Positions 16,476-26,933 are shown, counted from the stretch's first letter. The stretch is DNA of 64,000 nucleotides from CALBPI01 sp038524795 (GCA_038524795.1 JBCBIJ010000001.1:443900-507899); one strand, 5' to 3'. Translations and numbers: made by a program. Notes: generated from the letters alone by a model not told the origin.

Positions 16476-16512
16476 GCGTTGCCCCCCGGCTAAGCCTATC
16501 GACACCTTACCG

Positions 16513-16540
16513 GGAACTCAGCCGCGGGACCGAGCTCTAA
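16513..16540 (+). promoter_or_regulatory. Sigma-E/AlgU-type promoter of the candidate small RNA
   Basis: GGAACTC at 16513-16519 and TCTAA at 16536-16540 are separated by exactly 16 bases. This fits the extracytoplasmic-stress sigma factor consensus (GGAACTT, N15-16, GTCTAA or TCTGA). The initiating base would be about 16546-16548. The match lies outside any gene and points towards the hairpins and terminator that follow. Confidence 0.65.
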
Positions 16541-16546
16541 CTCTCT

Positions 16547-16657
16547 GAGTACCCACAGTGCTCGCCCGTTTCCCCTCCCTGAACGGGCTGGCAACACGGT
16601 TACCCCAAGACCGGTTGCGACATTGGCCCGGTGCGCCCACGCACCGGGCCTTTTTTT
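16547..16657 (+). ncRNA. Candidate small regulatory RNA at the Spot 42 / ErsA position
   Basis: About 111 bases between the sigma-E-type promoter and a strong intrinsic terminator contain no gene but are highly structured. Hairpin 1 pairs GCCCGTT (16564-16570) with AACGGGC (16582-16588) and exposes the loop TCCCCTCCCTG. Hairpin 2 pairs CAACACGGT with ACCGGTTG (one bulge) and exposes TACCCCAAG. The terminator stem and seven Us follow. Both loops are C-rich and complementary to Shine-Dalgarno sequences, as in sRNAs that block translation starts. The locus between polA and engB carries Spot 42 in enterobacteria and the AlgU-dependent ErsA in Pseudomonas. Length also fits (Spot 42 is about 109 bases). 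Start position is inferred. Confidence 0.7.
16625..16657 (+). terminator. Intrinsic terminator of the candidate small RNA
   Basis: GGCCCGGTGC (16625-16634) pairs perfectly with GCACCGGGCC (16641-16650) around a six-base loop and is followed by seven Ts. The T-run is on the plus strand only. Both flanking protein genes are on the minus strand, so it must serve a plus-strand transcript. Confidence 0.88.
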
Positions 16658-17267
16658 AGGCCAGCGTATCGCCTGTATTCACGTGGCCGCCCAGCATCTC
16701 GTTGAGCCGGCCGCGTGCCTGATCGACACCCTGTCGATTCAGCGACGAGAACAGTTGAACCCCGGCGCGGCCCTCGAGTGCGCGCCGGGTTTCCTCGAAT
16801 TGACGGGCGGCCTGGCCACGCTTGAGTTTGTCCGCTTTGGTCAGCAGCAGGTGCACGGGAATACCGAGCTGCTCAGCGTATTCGAGCATGACGAGGTCAA
16901 AGTCCACGAGACCGCGCCGCACGTCGACGATCAGAAACAGGCCCGCTAGCGAGCGACGCTGAGAAAAATATTCTTCCATCAATGACTTCCAGTGCCTGCG
17001 CATGGACTCGGACACCTTGGCGTAACCGTAGCCAGGCAGGTCAACAAGCCGTTTATCGCCGCTCAGGCGGAAGAAATTGACGAGTTGCGTCCGACCCGGG
17101 GTCTTGGAGACCCGGGCGAACTGCTTGCGATTCACGATGACGTTGATCGCCGAAGACTTGCCCGCGTTGGAGCGGCCGGCGAATGCGACCTCAGTGCCTG
17201 CATCCGCCACGAACTGTGTGAGCGAATCCGCACTTGTGAGAAATGCAGCGTTGGGATAGTTAGACAT
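16656..17267 (-). CDS. engB: Ribosome-biogenesis GTPase EngB (YihA/YsxC)
   Basis: The 203-residue GTPase assists 50S subunit assembly. It shows the G1 motif GRSNAGKSS (about residues 31-39), a G2-type TPGRTQ, G3 DLPGYG and G4 TKAD, in the order of the TrmE-Era-EngA-EngB class. Length is normal (about 200). It is divergent from cytochrome c4, an arrangement common in Gammaproteobacteria. The stop codon lies inside the T-run of the terminator for the candidate small RNA. Confidence 0.96.
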   Translation of the reverse strand: MSNYPNAAFLTSADSLTQFVADAGTEVAFAGRSNAGKSSAINVIVNRKQFARVSKTPGRTQLVNFFRLSGDKRLVDLPGYGYAKVSESMRRHWKSLMEEYFSQRRSLAGLFLIVDVRRGLVDFDLVMLEYAEQLGIPVHLLLTKADKLKRGQAARQFEETRRALEGRAGVQLFSSLNRQGVDQARGRLNEMLGGHVNTGDTLA

Positions 17268-17515
17268 CGACTAGAAACGTAGTGTCCGTGCCACGAAATC
17301 GAGGTCTCTTCGTGTATACTTTGCCGGCTTAGCCAGTCTAGCACGGGCGCCTCGCATTCATGGCGAGCCGCGAGGCGTCAGGCACTCAACACACCCTAGA
17401 CAGCGCAGTGGTTTCAAGCCCGCGCTGAAGCGGTGCGGCCGGTGCCAACGCCCGACGCAGAGTTTAAGAAGTAGTTTTGAAGAATAGTTTTGGACACCCG
17501 AAACGAGGATCCGAA
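17268..17515 (+). promoter_or_regulatory. Divergent promoter region and long structured leader of cytochrome c4
   Basis: No gene is seen in these 248 bases. A TATACT -10-like element lies at 17315-17320, giving a leader of almost 190 bases before the cytochrome start. Within it, CGCCTCGC (17348-17355) and GCGAGGCG (17370-17377) can pair as a perfect 8-bp stem. The leader becomes AT-richer towards the start codon. The TATAC core is near-palindromic and could also serve engB on the other strand. Confidence 0.4.
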
Positions 17516-18163
17516 GTGAACACCACACGCAATCGACTGACCCGCCTTGCCACGGTCGCGACCGCCCTCGCGCTGGTCAGCGTCCCGTCGGCCGCCAGCA
17601 ACCTCGCCGATGGCGACGCAGAAGCCGGTAAGGCCAAAGTCACCACCTGCGCGGCGTGCCATGGCGGTAACGGCGTCAGCGTCAACCCGCAGTGGCCGAG
17701 CCTCGCGGGCCAGCACTCGCGCTACAGCCTGCAACAGCTCATGTGGTTTAAGTCCGGCGAGCGCAAGAACATCCTCATGAACTCGCAGGCCATGGCGCTG
17801 TCCGAACAGGACATGCGCGACCTTGCTGCTTACTTCGAGTCGCAGGCGCCTGCCGTGCGCGAAGTTGCCAACCCCGACACACTCGCCCGCGGCGAGCGTC
17901 TGTACCGTGGTGGGGATGAAGAGCGCGGTCTGCCGGCGTGCATCGCGTGCCACGGCCCAACGGGCGCCGGTAACCCGGGCGTGCCCTACCCCAAAGTGGG
18001 CGGCCAGCACGCGACTTACCTGGCTTCCAGCCTGCGTGAGTACGCAACGGGCGGTGAGAACCGCAGCAACACCGAAGAGCAGAACCAAATGACGACGATT
18101 GCCCAGAAACTCACACCTGAGGACATCGAAGCACTGTCGTCGTACATGCAGGGGCTCAACTGA
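17516..18163 (+). CDS. Dihaem cytochrome c4
   Basis: The 215-residue periplasmic protein has an Ala-rich Sec signal peptide (about residues 1-25) and two similar cytochrome c domains, with haem-binding CAACH and CIACH motifs and Met ligand candidates in each half. Cytochrome c4 carries electrons to terminal oxidases. The GTG start at 17516 follows GAGG by about 8 bases; an earlier in-frame start would add a charged, non-signal extension. It is directly followed by dsbA, with which it probably shares a transcript. Confidence 0.92.
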   Translation: MNTTRNRLTRLATVATALALVSVPSAASNLADGDAEAGKAKVTTCAACHGGNGVSVNPQWPSLAGQHSRYSLQQLMWFKSGERKNILMNSQAMALSEQDMRDLAAYFESQAPAVREVANPDTLARGERLYRGGDEERGLPACIACHGPTGAGNPGVPYPKVGGQHATYLASSLREYATGGENRSNTEEQNQMTTIAQKLTPEDIEALSSYMQGLN

Positions 18164-18191
18164 GCCTGGGCCTGACAGAGGAATGGGACGA

Positions 18192-19016
18192 ATGCGAGTA
18201 TTCCTGGCCGCGACGCTGACCGTCGTACTGGCTGCCTGCGGCAGCAGTGAACCCGAAACGACGGCGGCGCCCGTCGCAGATACGACAGCAGACGCGCCGG
18301 TCGCCGAGCAGGTACCTGCAGAAACCGAAGCAGCACCCGTGCTCGCGGCTGTTGAAGAGTCCGATGGCAGCTACGACCCTGAGGCCGTCGCCGAGGAAGG
18401 CGCCCTGCGCATGGCCCGCGACGACACGCCGGCAGCACCGCAGCGCTTTAAGGAAGGCGTGCACTACAAGCGCTTCCGCCCCGCGAAGCTGACGGTTGAG
18501 GGTGGCCCCACCGTCGAAGTGGCCGAGGTCTTCTGGTACGGCTGCAACCACTGCTACAACCTTGAGCCCGTGCTGCGCCGCTGGGATGACAACAAACCGG
18601 AAAACGTCTCGTTTGTAAAAGTCCCGGCCGTCTGGAACCCCGTCCTCGAGACACACGCGCGCGCCTTCTACACGATCGAAGCGCTTGCGGGCTCTGGCCT
18701 CATCGAAAACAAAGACGCTGTGCACATGGCGTTCTTCGACAAGATGCACGTCCAGAATCAGCGCATGAGTTCAGAGCGCTCGATTCGTGAGTTTCTTGGA
18801 GACTTTGGCGTTTCGGCGCAAGACTTTGAGGACACCTGGGCCTCGCCCTGGGTGGCAACACGCTTCAACCAAGCCAAGCGCATTAACCGCGCTTACGGCA
18901 TTGCGAGTGTCCCGACGATTGTGGTCAACGGCAAGTTCATTACTGACGAAGGCATGGCCGGCAGCAAGCCTGAGCTGGTCGCGGTCATCGACGAGCTCGT
19001 CGCCAGCGAACGCTGA
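18192..19016 (+). CDS. dsbA: Thiol:disulfide interchange protein DsbA, lipoprotein type with CNHC active site
   Basis: The 274-residue protein introduces disulfide bonds in exported proteins. It begins with a lipoprotein signal (MRVFLAATLTVVLAAC, lipid Cys16), then an unusual acidic, Ala/Pro/Thr-rich linker of about 65 residues. The thioredoxin/DsbA domain starts near residue 85 with the active site WYGCNHCYNLEP (C118-N-H-C121) and the cis-Pro segment SVPTIVVNGKF. Classical DsbA has CPHC and is soluble. The dipeptide between the cysteines sets redox potential, so oxidising power may differ. The start at 18192 suits the GAGGA site at 18178; an ATG at 18183 is too close to it. Confidence 0.88.
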   Translation: MRVFLAATLTVVLAACGSSEPETTAAPVADTTADAPVAEQVPAETEAAPVLAAVEESDGSYDPEAVAEEGALRMARDDTPAAPQRFKEGVHYKRFRPAKLTVEGGPTVEVAEVFWYGCNHCYNLEPVLRRWDDNKPENVSFVKVPAVWNPVLETHARAFYTIEALAGSGLIENKDAVHMAFFDKMHVQNQRMSSERSIREFLGDFGVSAQDFEDTWASPWVATRFNQAKRINRAYGIASVPTIVVNGKFITDEGMAGSKPELVAVIDELVASER

Positions 19017-19034
19017 GCCGACCCGCAGCCCGAC

Positions 19035-20186
19035 TTAACCGGCCGACTGCGCCACGATGCGCAGTCGGCCGTTTTGTTTCTGCCAATAGAGTCTTAGCCA
19101 CGTCGTCACGGGCGCCGCGCCGGCGACCGTGAGCGATTGCCGACAGCGCGTCAGAAACACGTCGACCGTAGGATCTGCGACAAAGTGTGAGACCGAGCTC
19201 AGGCGGATCTCTGTCTCGGGCGCCGTCTCGAGGCTGCGAGAACGCCAGGCGCGCCATTGCGCCGCCGACAGGCCCATATCGCGAAAGTCCGCTTCGTAGT
19301 GCGCCAGCAGACCGGTCGCATCGCGCGAACGGACGCTGTCGACCCAGCCTGTGAGCGCTGCATCCAACTCGGCCACCAATGTTGCACGAGTCGCCGCCGA
19401 CGCCTTCCAGGTGAGTGGGGCACCGATGACCACGGGCGTGGCACGTTGTGCTACAGGGTCGACCAGTGCATCGATGCGGTCTTCGGATACGGCGATGCAG
19501 CCACCGGTATCGCGCGGCGGACGAATGTTGTTGGCGGGATCGATGCCGTGGATCCAAATGCCATCACCCGAGCGACGCTGGCGACGGTCGAGTGCATTGG
19601 GGTAATCGAGCGGCAACACGCGGCTGCCGTAACGCGCCGGCAGTCGTGCCGTGTCGAATTCGTCGACAGCCCAGTACACACCCAGTGGTGTGCGCTCGTC
19701 ACCACGTCGGCGCTTACCGGGGCCGTTAGCACCCGATGAGATGTAGAACCCCGTCGCGAATATCTGGCTCGTTGGGCGCCCGGGCACTAGCCAGGCCACG
19801 CTCTCGCTGAGGTCGACGGCCAGCACGTACCTGACGTCGTCCGCCAGTGACAACACCGCGTCGGGCATCCAGCGGTCCTGCCGAAATCGCGCCGCGACCC
19901 AATCCTCGCGCGCCCGCCGCCACAACGGGGCAAAGCGCGCGAACGCGCGATTGCCTTCCGTCGCGTAACCGCCTCGCGCCATGTCGTCGAGCTCCGTCGC
20001 AAGCTGACGCGCCACAACCTGTCCCGAACGTGCGGCCTGTTGGCGCGCTTCCGTCAGCGCGCCGGGCAGGTCGTCTTCGAGCACACGGCGCATGATCGCG
20101 AGCGTGGTGTCGGCGGTATCAGCCCGGGCGAGCACAGGCAGCGCGGCGAGCCCGGCCAATAGGCGCAGGCGACTTCGATCAGCCAT
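19035..20186 (-). CDS. L,D-transpeptidase (YkuD/YafK-like) with C-terminal extra domain
   Basis: The 383-residue protein has a short hydrophobic N-terminus (about residues 7-22), suggesting export. The central YkuD domain (about 125-255) carries IWIHG and the catalytic stretch DTGGCIAVS, giving the His and Cys of a peptidoglycan L,D-transpeptidase. Residues about 265-383 resemble a SnoaL/NTF2-like fold (WVDSVRSRD, LLAHYEADF), often attached to YafK-type enzymes. It probably cross-links or edits peptidoglycan, or attaches proteins to it. The start shares one base with the stop of the upstream HD-GYP gene, so the two are translationally coupled. Confidence 0.85.
   Translation of the reverse strand: MADRSRLRLLAGLAALPVLARADTADTTLAIMRRVLEDDLPGALTEARQQAARSGQVVARQLATELDDMARGGYATEGNRAFARFAPLWRRAREDWVAARFRQDRWMPDAVLSLADDVRYVLAVDLSESVAWLVPGRPTSQIFATGFYISSGANGPGKRRRGDERTPLGVYWAVDEFDTARLPARYGSRVLPLDYPNALDRRQRRSGDGIWIHGIDPANNIRPPRDTGGCIAVSEDRIDALVDPVAQRATPVVIGAPLTWKASAATRATLVAELDAALTGWVDSVRSRDATGLLAHYEADFRDMGLSAAQWRAWRSRSLETAPETEIRLSSVSHFVADPTVDVFLTRCRQSLTVAGAAPVTTWLRLYWQKQNGRLRIVAQSAG
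19040..19075 (+). terminator. Intrinsic terminator after dsbA
   Basis: A perfect 12-bp stem (CGGCCGACTGCG at 19040-19051 with its complement at 19060-19071) around an 8-base loop is followed by TTTTGTTT on the plus strand. It ends the cytochrome c4-dsbA transcript and lies inside the last codons of the convergent L,D-transpeptidase gene. Confidence 0.82.
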
Positions 20187-21481
20187 CAGAAAAAGTATTG
20201 GTAGGGATCGATGCCGTAGCTGCCCGTGGGCAGCCCGCGCTTGATCCAGCGAGCGCTGCGGTCGGGCCCAGCGGCCTTGACGTCGGCCAGAGCCAATCGC
20301 TTCGCCGCACGTAGTGCGTTCTTTTCGGTATCAGTCACCACGAGTAGCAACGGCCTCAGCCGGTGCTTCTCATCTTGTGCGTTGACGATCGCCACCTCGC
20401 CTGTGTTGAGCTCGACGAGACTGCCGCTTGGGAACATGCCCAGTGCCTGCACAAACTGCTCGACCACAAGCTCGGGAAGCCGGCGCGGCGCCAGGCGCTT
20501 GAGCCGGCCGATGGCATCCGCCGAGGACAGTGACGGCCGGTGCGGTGCGTCGGTCACCATGGCGTCATAGCTGTCGATGACAGCGGCAAACGCGCCGAAC
20601 GAACCTATGGCGCCCGCCTCGAGACTGCGCGGGTAACCGCTGCCGTCCTGTCGCTCGTGGTGCTGGCTTTGCATCTGCTTCACTCGCGGCGTGATCTCGG
20701 CAATCTCGCGCAGGTACTGCTCACCGAGGCGCACATGCGTCTGCATGGCCATACGCTGACGCGCGTCATAACGCCCCGCGTGGTTGCGCACCGTTGCCGG
20801 TACTTTCATGAGCCCGATGTCGAGCAGCATGGCGCCCGAGGCGATGTCGAGCAGGACATTGGGACCGAGCTTCAAGTAGCGCGCAAACACAGACGCCCAG
20901 ACCGCTGTGGTCAGCGACCGGTCATTGGGCTGCGGATCGTTCTTGTAGACGAAACTCAACCAGGACAGCGCGTCGGGATTGCGCATGACACTGACTGCAA
21001 TCGGCTCCACCACATTGCGACAGTGCGCGGCGCGCACGGGCTTTACCGCTTTGAGTGCACTGACGAGCTTGCGATAGCGCCGGCGCGACTCGTCGAAGGC
21101 CTCGACGGCCTTGGCGGACTCGCGCTTTAGGTTCGTGGGCTTTCCGTACTCGTGAACGGGCCCTTTGGCGAGCATCGTGAACAGCCGCACACGCCCGGCC
21201 TCAAGCGCGGCGGTCGCCGAGGGCGCGTCGAGCAGCGAGGCATCACCGTTAGCATCAACCCGGGCCCGGCCTGTGACGGCCGCGCTCACATGGTGCGGAT
21301 CAATAAAGACCGTGTTGCAATGCCGCGCGAGCGCATCGATCTGGCCCGCACTCTTGACCTCGAAGCCCTGAAACGGAAACGGTGTCTCGTGCCATGGCCG
21401 ATCGAGCTCGACCACGTACATCCCCACCTGCAGTCGCTGCGGAGACACGGGAACCAGTTTTGGTTTATCGCCTGAATCCAT
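20186..21481 (-). CDS. Degenerate HD-GYP protein with N-terminal DUF3391-like domain
   Basis: The 431-residue protein has a DUF3391-type N-terminus (VPVSPQRLQVGMYVVELDRPW) and an HD-GYP-like domain at about residues 180-345. HD-GYP enzymes hydrolyse cyclic di-GMP. Here the HD pair is L220-D221 in LLDIGL instead of LLHDIGK, and the preceding family His appears replaced (DRSLTTAV). H249 and HHERQDGSGYP (274-284) remain. Loss of metal ligands suggests an inactive, ligand-binding or scaffold role (inference). The start at 21481 is chosen for its distance to the first domain; an ATG at 21511 is an alternative. Confidence 0.8.
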   Translation of the reverse strand: MDSGDKPKLVPVSPQRLQVGMYVVELDRPWHETPFPFQGFEVKSAGQIDALARHCNTVFIDPHHVSAAVTGRARVDANGDASLLDAPSATAALEAGRVRLFTMLAKGPVHEYGKPTNLKRESAKAVEAFDESRRRYRKLVSALKAVKPVRAAHCRNVVEPIAVSVMRNPDALSWLSFVYKNDPQPNDRSLTTAVWASVFARYLKLGPNVLLDIASGAMLLDIGLMKVPATVRNHAGRYDARQRMAMQTHVRLGEQYLREIAEITPRVKQMQSQHHERQDGSGYPRSLEAGAIGSFGAFAAVIDSYDAMVTDAPHRPSLSSADAIGRLKRLAPRRLPELVVEQFVQALGMFPSGSLVELNTGEVAIVNAQDEKHRLRPLLLVVTDTEKNALRAAKRLALADVKAAGPDRSARWIKRGLPTGSYGIDPYQYFF

Positions 21482-21618
21482 ATATCGCCGGTGGGACGCC
21501 CATGGCACCATTCCGTGTGCGCCCACAGGATACTGAAAAACTTGCAAGTTTACGCAAAACCGCCCCCCCGAACCGAGACAGAATCGAGGATTTCTGCGCT
21601 TAAGGCGCCTCTCACATC

Positions 21619-23217
21619 ATGAGTGACGATCGTTACGACATCATCATCGTGGGTGGCGGCCACAACGGGCTGACCTGTGCCGCCTACCTGGCGCAGGCAG
21701 GCCGCCGCGTTCTCGTGCTCGAAGCCCGCGAGCGCGTTGGTGGCGCGGCGGTCACCGAAACCTTCCACCCGGGGTTTCGGAACTCACTGGCGAGCTACAC
21801 GGTAAGCCTGCTGCACCCGCAGATCATCGACGAGCTCTGCCTGCACGACCACGGCCTCGAGATCGTTAACCGCCCCATTGGCAACTTCATGCCGATCGAT
21901 CAGTCACAAGCGCTGGCGACGGGCGCGACACTCGAGGACACGCAGGCCGAATTTGCGCGGCACTCGCGCCACGATGCCCGCGTGCTGCCCGACTATTACG
22001 CGTGGCTCGAACGCGCAGCAGCCGTGCTGCGTGCGCGACTCCTGGAAACACCGCCCAACGCCGGCGGCGGTTTGGCCGATCTCTGGCGCGCAGGGCGTCT
22101 CGCCAACGACCTGCGAAAGCTAGACGGTGAAGACCGCGATGCTGTGTTGTCCTTGTTCACGGCCAGTGCCGCCGACGTTCTGGACGGCTGGTTCGAAAAT
22201 CCGCACATCAAAGCGCTGTTTGGCTTCGACGCCGTTGTCGGTAACTTCGCCTCACCATTCGCCGGCGGCAGCGCCTACGTCTTGCTGCACCACGTCTTTG
22301 GCGAGGTGAACGGTGTCGCGGGTGCCTGGGGCCACGCCATGGGTGGCATGGGCGCGATCTCCGACGCGATGGCCGCGGCGGCAACGACCGCGGGCGCCGA
22401 GATCCGTTGCGCAAGCGCTGTGTCCCGCGTGGCGGTCGAAGCGGGTCGTGTGGTCGGCGTCACGCTCTCCGATGGTGGGACGCTGCGTGCGCCCGTGATC
22501 GCGGCCAACGTCACACCGAAGCGACTCTGCTTAGAGCTCATGGCGCCCGGCGATCTGCCCGAGACGTTCCTGAAGCGCGTCTCGCGCACCCGGTATGGTT
22601 CGGGCACTTTTCGCATGAACGTCGCGCTCGACCGCGCGCCCGAGTTCCCGAGTCGACCCGGCGCCGGACCACATTTGGCGGCCGGCATCATCATGGCACC
22701 CACACTCGAGTACATGGAGCGAGCCTATTCCGACGCGCGCACTTCGGGCTGGTCACGTGAGCCCATCGTCGAGATGCTCGTACCCAGCACTCTCGATGAT
22801 TCGCTGGCACCCGAGGGGAAGCATGTCGCGAGCCTGTTTTGCCAGCACGTCGCGCCGGAGCTCCCCGACGGGCAGGACTGGGACGACGCGCGCGACACCG
22901 TCGCGCAGCACATGATCGACACCGTCGACAGGTTTGCGCCAGGCTTTGCCGACAGCGTGCTGGGCTATAAGGCGATGTCGCCAGCCGACCTCGAACTCAT
23001 TCTGGGGCTCACGGGCGGCGACATCTTCCACGGCGCACTGGCGCTCAACCAGCTTTACAGCGCCCGGCCCGTCATTGGCGCAGCCGACTACCGGCTTCCC
23101 GTGGCTGGGCTCTACCTGTGCGGGTCCGGGGCACACCCGGGCGGCGGCGTGACCGGTATCCCCGGCTACAACGCCGCCCGCGAGATCCTGAAGGACCGGC
23201 ACTGGCGAGCTGGCTAG
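21619..23217 (+). CDS. Phytoene-desaturase-like FAD oxidoreductase (PYROXD2 type)
   Basis: The 532-residue protein starts with a FAD-binding motif (DIIIVGGGHNGLTCAAYLA, residues 7-25) and LVLEARERVGGAAVTE. It ends with the FAD motif LYLCGSGAHPGGGVTGIPGYNAA. This layout matches the PYROXD2/carotenoid-desaturase-like group of amine-oxidase-superfamily flavoproteins. Length agrees with the family (about 530-580). There are no carotenoid genes nearby, so carotenoid desaturation is not indicated; substrate unknown. The gene is monocistronic and overlaps the next convergent gene by four bases. Confidence 0.88.
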   Translation: MSDDRYDIIIVGGGHNGLTCAAYLAQAGRRVLVLEARERVGGAAVTETFHPGFRNSLASYTVSLLHPQIIDELCLHDHGLEIVNRPIGNFMPIDQSQALATGATLEDTQAEFARHSRHDARVLPDYYAWLERAAAVLRARLLETPPNAGGGLADLWRAGRLANDLRKLDGEDRDAVLSLFTASAADVLDGWFENPHIKALFGFDAVVGNFASPFAGGSAYVLLHHVFGEVNGVAGAWGHAMGGMGAISDAMAAAATTAGAEIRCASAVSRVAVEAGRVVGVTLSDGGTLRAPVIAANVTPKRLCLELMAPGDLPETFLKRVSRTRYGSGTFRMNVALDRAPEFPSRPGAGPHLAAGIIMAPTLEYMERAYSDARTSGWSREPIVEMLVPSTLDDSLAPEGKHVASLFCQHVAPELPDGQDWDDARDTVAQHMIDTVDRFAPGFADSVLGYKAMSPADLELILGLTGGDIFHGALALNQLYSARPVIGAADYRLPVAGLYLCGSGAHPGGGVTGIPGYNAAREILKDRHWRAG

Positions 23218-23699
23218 CCGCCCGGCATCGTCTCCATGGACACGTCGGGCGTGTTGTTGTCGAGGTCGGCGGCAATGCGCCACTCGCCATCACTGCCGCG
23301 CCGGTAGATCAGCATCGAGCGGCCCGCGTCTTCGTAGACGTAGCCTGATGATTTCGCCGTCGCCCGAAGCCAGTATTTGCTGACCAGCCAGGCTTGGTCG
23401 CCGTAAACCTCGACGTGCTCTACATCAAGCTCGAACTCGATCTCAGACTGACCCATGCCGGGCTCGAAGTAGGCGCGGATCTCGTCAACACCGCGGCGCA
23501 TGGGCTGATCGTGCAGCGCGAGGATCGCGTCGGGTTCATACAGGGCCATGAGCGCGTCGATGTCGCCGGCTTTGTAATGCTTGAGCCAGGTCTGCCCATG
23601 CTCGCGTACCGCGGCTTCGTCGGCATCCGTGTTGATCACGGCGGCGCAGCCGGCGCCCGCGAAGCAAACGATAAGGGCGAAAGTCAGTAGTCGTTTCAT
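23214..23699 (-). CDS. SnoaL/DUF4440-like lipoprotein
   Basis: The 161-residue protein begins with a lipoprotein signal (MKRLLTFALIVCFAGAGC). A single NTF2-like domain of the SnoaL/SgcJ type follows (HGQTWLKHYKAGDIDALMALYEPDAIL), commonly found in small binding proteins and ketosteroid-isomerase-like enzymes. GGAGACCCCA upstream supports the start at 23699. It lies just behind the TonB receptor gene on the same strand but after a terminator, so read-through would be needed for co-expression. No enzymatic role can be assigned. Confidence 0.8.
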   Translation of the reverse strand: MKRLLTFALIVCFAGAGCAAVINTDADEAAVREHGQTWLKHYKAGDIDALMALYEPDAILALHDQPMRRGVDEIRAYFEPGMGQSEIEFELDVEHVEVYGDQAWLVSKYWLRATAKSSGYVYEDAGRSMLIYRRGSDGEWRIAADLDNNTPDVSMETMPGG

Positions 23700-23710
23700 T
23701 GGGGTCTCCA

Positions 23711-23746
23711 AAGAAAAACGGCCCACAGCGCGAGGCTGCGGGCCGT
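23711..23746 (-). terminator. Intrinsic terminator after the TonB receptor gene
   Basis: Read on the minus strand, ACGGCCCGCAGC pairs with GCTGTGGGCCGT (one mismatch) around a short loop, and the stem is followed by TTTTTCTTT. It lies 18 bases after the receptor stop and just upstream of the SnoaL-like gene. Confidence 0.8.
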
Positions 23747-23764
23747 CCGTCTGATCAGCGTCGA

Positions 23765-25990
<2,226 letters not shown>

Positions 25991-26351
25991 GAAGTCACCC
26001 TCGAATCTTGCGTGTAGCGGCGTAGCGAGTGGGTCGGCGCCGGACACGGACGACGGCAACCGAATGCCATAATGCTATAACAATAGGTGTGCAAACAAGC
26101 GTGGCGGCTGTGTTGCCGCCACGCCACACGTGCTGCGACGCAGCATTATCTGAGCGGGCAGGCCGTCGCGCGTGGGCAACAACAGGGGGCGCCAGCGTGA
26201 TCCCAGCCACCGCAATCGCAGCATGATCCTCGACTCGAAGCCGTTCCACGGCGGTGACGACACGGTGTTTCGCGACGCGTTTGAATCGCGGCGCTACTAT
26301 GTCACGCTGTCGTGCGGCAAGCGCTAACCAGGTCGATTTGAGGGAGAACTC
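25991..26351. promoter_or_regulatory. 361-base intergenic region with receptor promoter, hairpin and a doubtful short frame
   Basis: CTATAACAATAG at 26075-26086 is a shortened form of the palindrome found in three other promoters of this region. A perfect 8-bp stem (GTGGCGGC 26101-26108 with GCCGCCAC 26115-26122) follows, without a T-run. On the plus strand a 34-codon frame starts at ATG 26224 and ends near 26328 (MILDSKPFHGG...YYVTLSCGKR). It has neither a good ribosome-binding site nor a recognisable family and may be a gene remnant. Nothing else is evident. Confidence 0.45.
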
Positions 26352-26924
26352 ATGACCACGCTCATCGGCGGGCTCATCTTATTTCTGGGCATGCATTCGA
26401 TTTCCATCGTGTCGCCGGCCGGCCGTGACGCGCTGGAGAAGCAGTTCAGTCCGCTGGCATGGCGCATTCTCTACAGCCTCGTTTCGGCCATCGGGCTCTA
26501 CCTGATCATCAAGGGCTATGCCGCGGCCCGGCTCGACCCCACGCTCGTGTGGGTGCCGCCCACCTGGACACGACACCTGGCCGCGCTGCTGAACCTGCCC
26601 ATTTTCATTTTCTTCCTGGCGTCCTACCTGCCCGGCAAGATATCGAAGGCCCTCAAGCACCCGCAGCTCGTCGCCGTGAAAGCCTGGTCGCTGGCGCACC
26701 TCATCGCCAACGGCATGCTGCACGATATGCTGTTGTTCGGCGCCTTCCTGGCCTGGGCTGTCGTCGACCGCATTTCGATGAAGCGTCGCAAAGAGCGTAA
26801 GCGCCCGCAGGCGCCCGCGTCCGGTATCAATGATGTGATCGCCGTGGTCGGCGGACTCGCGGCCTACGGCGCCTTTGCCTTCTGGGCCCACCAGGCCTGG
26901 ATCGGCGTCGCACCTTTCGGCTGA
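26352..26924 (+). CDS. NnrU-family integral membrane protein
   Basis: The 190-residue protein has about five hydrophobic segments and the NnrU features of a short N-terminal helix with GMHSISI, LYLIIKGYAAARLDP and an HLIANGMLHDMLLFG segment with conserved His and Asn. NnrU was first linked to nitrite/nitric oxide respiration, but homologues are widespread and related to isoprenoid-pathway proteins; function here is unknown. GAGGGAGAACTC supplies the ribosome-binding site. The YciI-like gene follows after nine bases, so the two are probably one operon. Confidence 0.85.
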   Translation: MTTLIGGLILFLGMHSISIVSPAGRDALEKQFSPLAWRILYSLVSAIGLYLIIKGYAAARLDPTLVWVPPTWTRHLAALLNLPIFIFFLASYLPGKISKALKHPQLVAVKAWSLAHLIANGMLHDMLLFGAFLAWAVVDRISMKRRKERKRPQAPASGINDVIAVVGGLAAYGAFAFWAHQAWIGVAPFG

Positions 26925-26933
26925 GGAAACACC

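Noticed and set aside
15525..16493. Plus-strand open frame (322 codons) opposite the spermidine-dehydrogenase-like gene
   Set aside because: The opposite strand carries clear FAD and Tat motifs; this frame has no recognisable domain.
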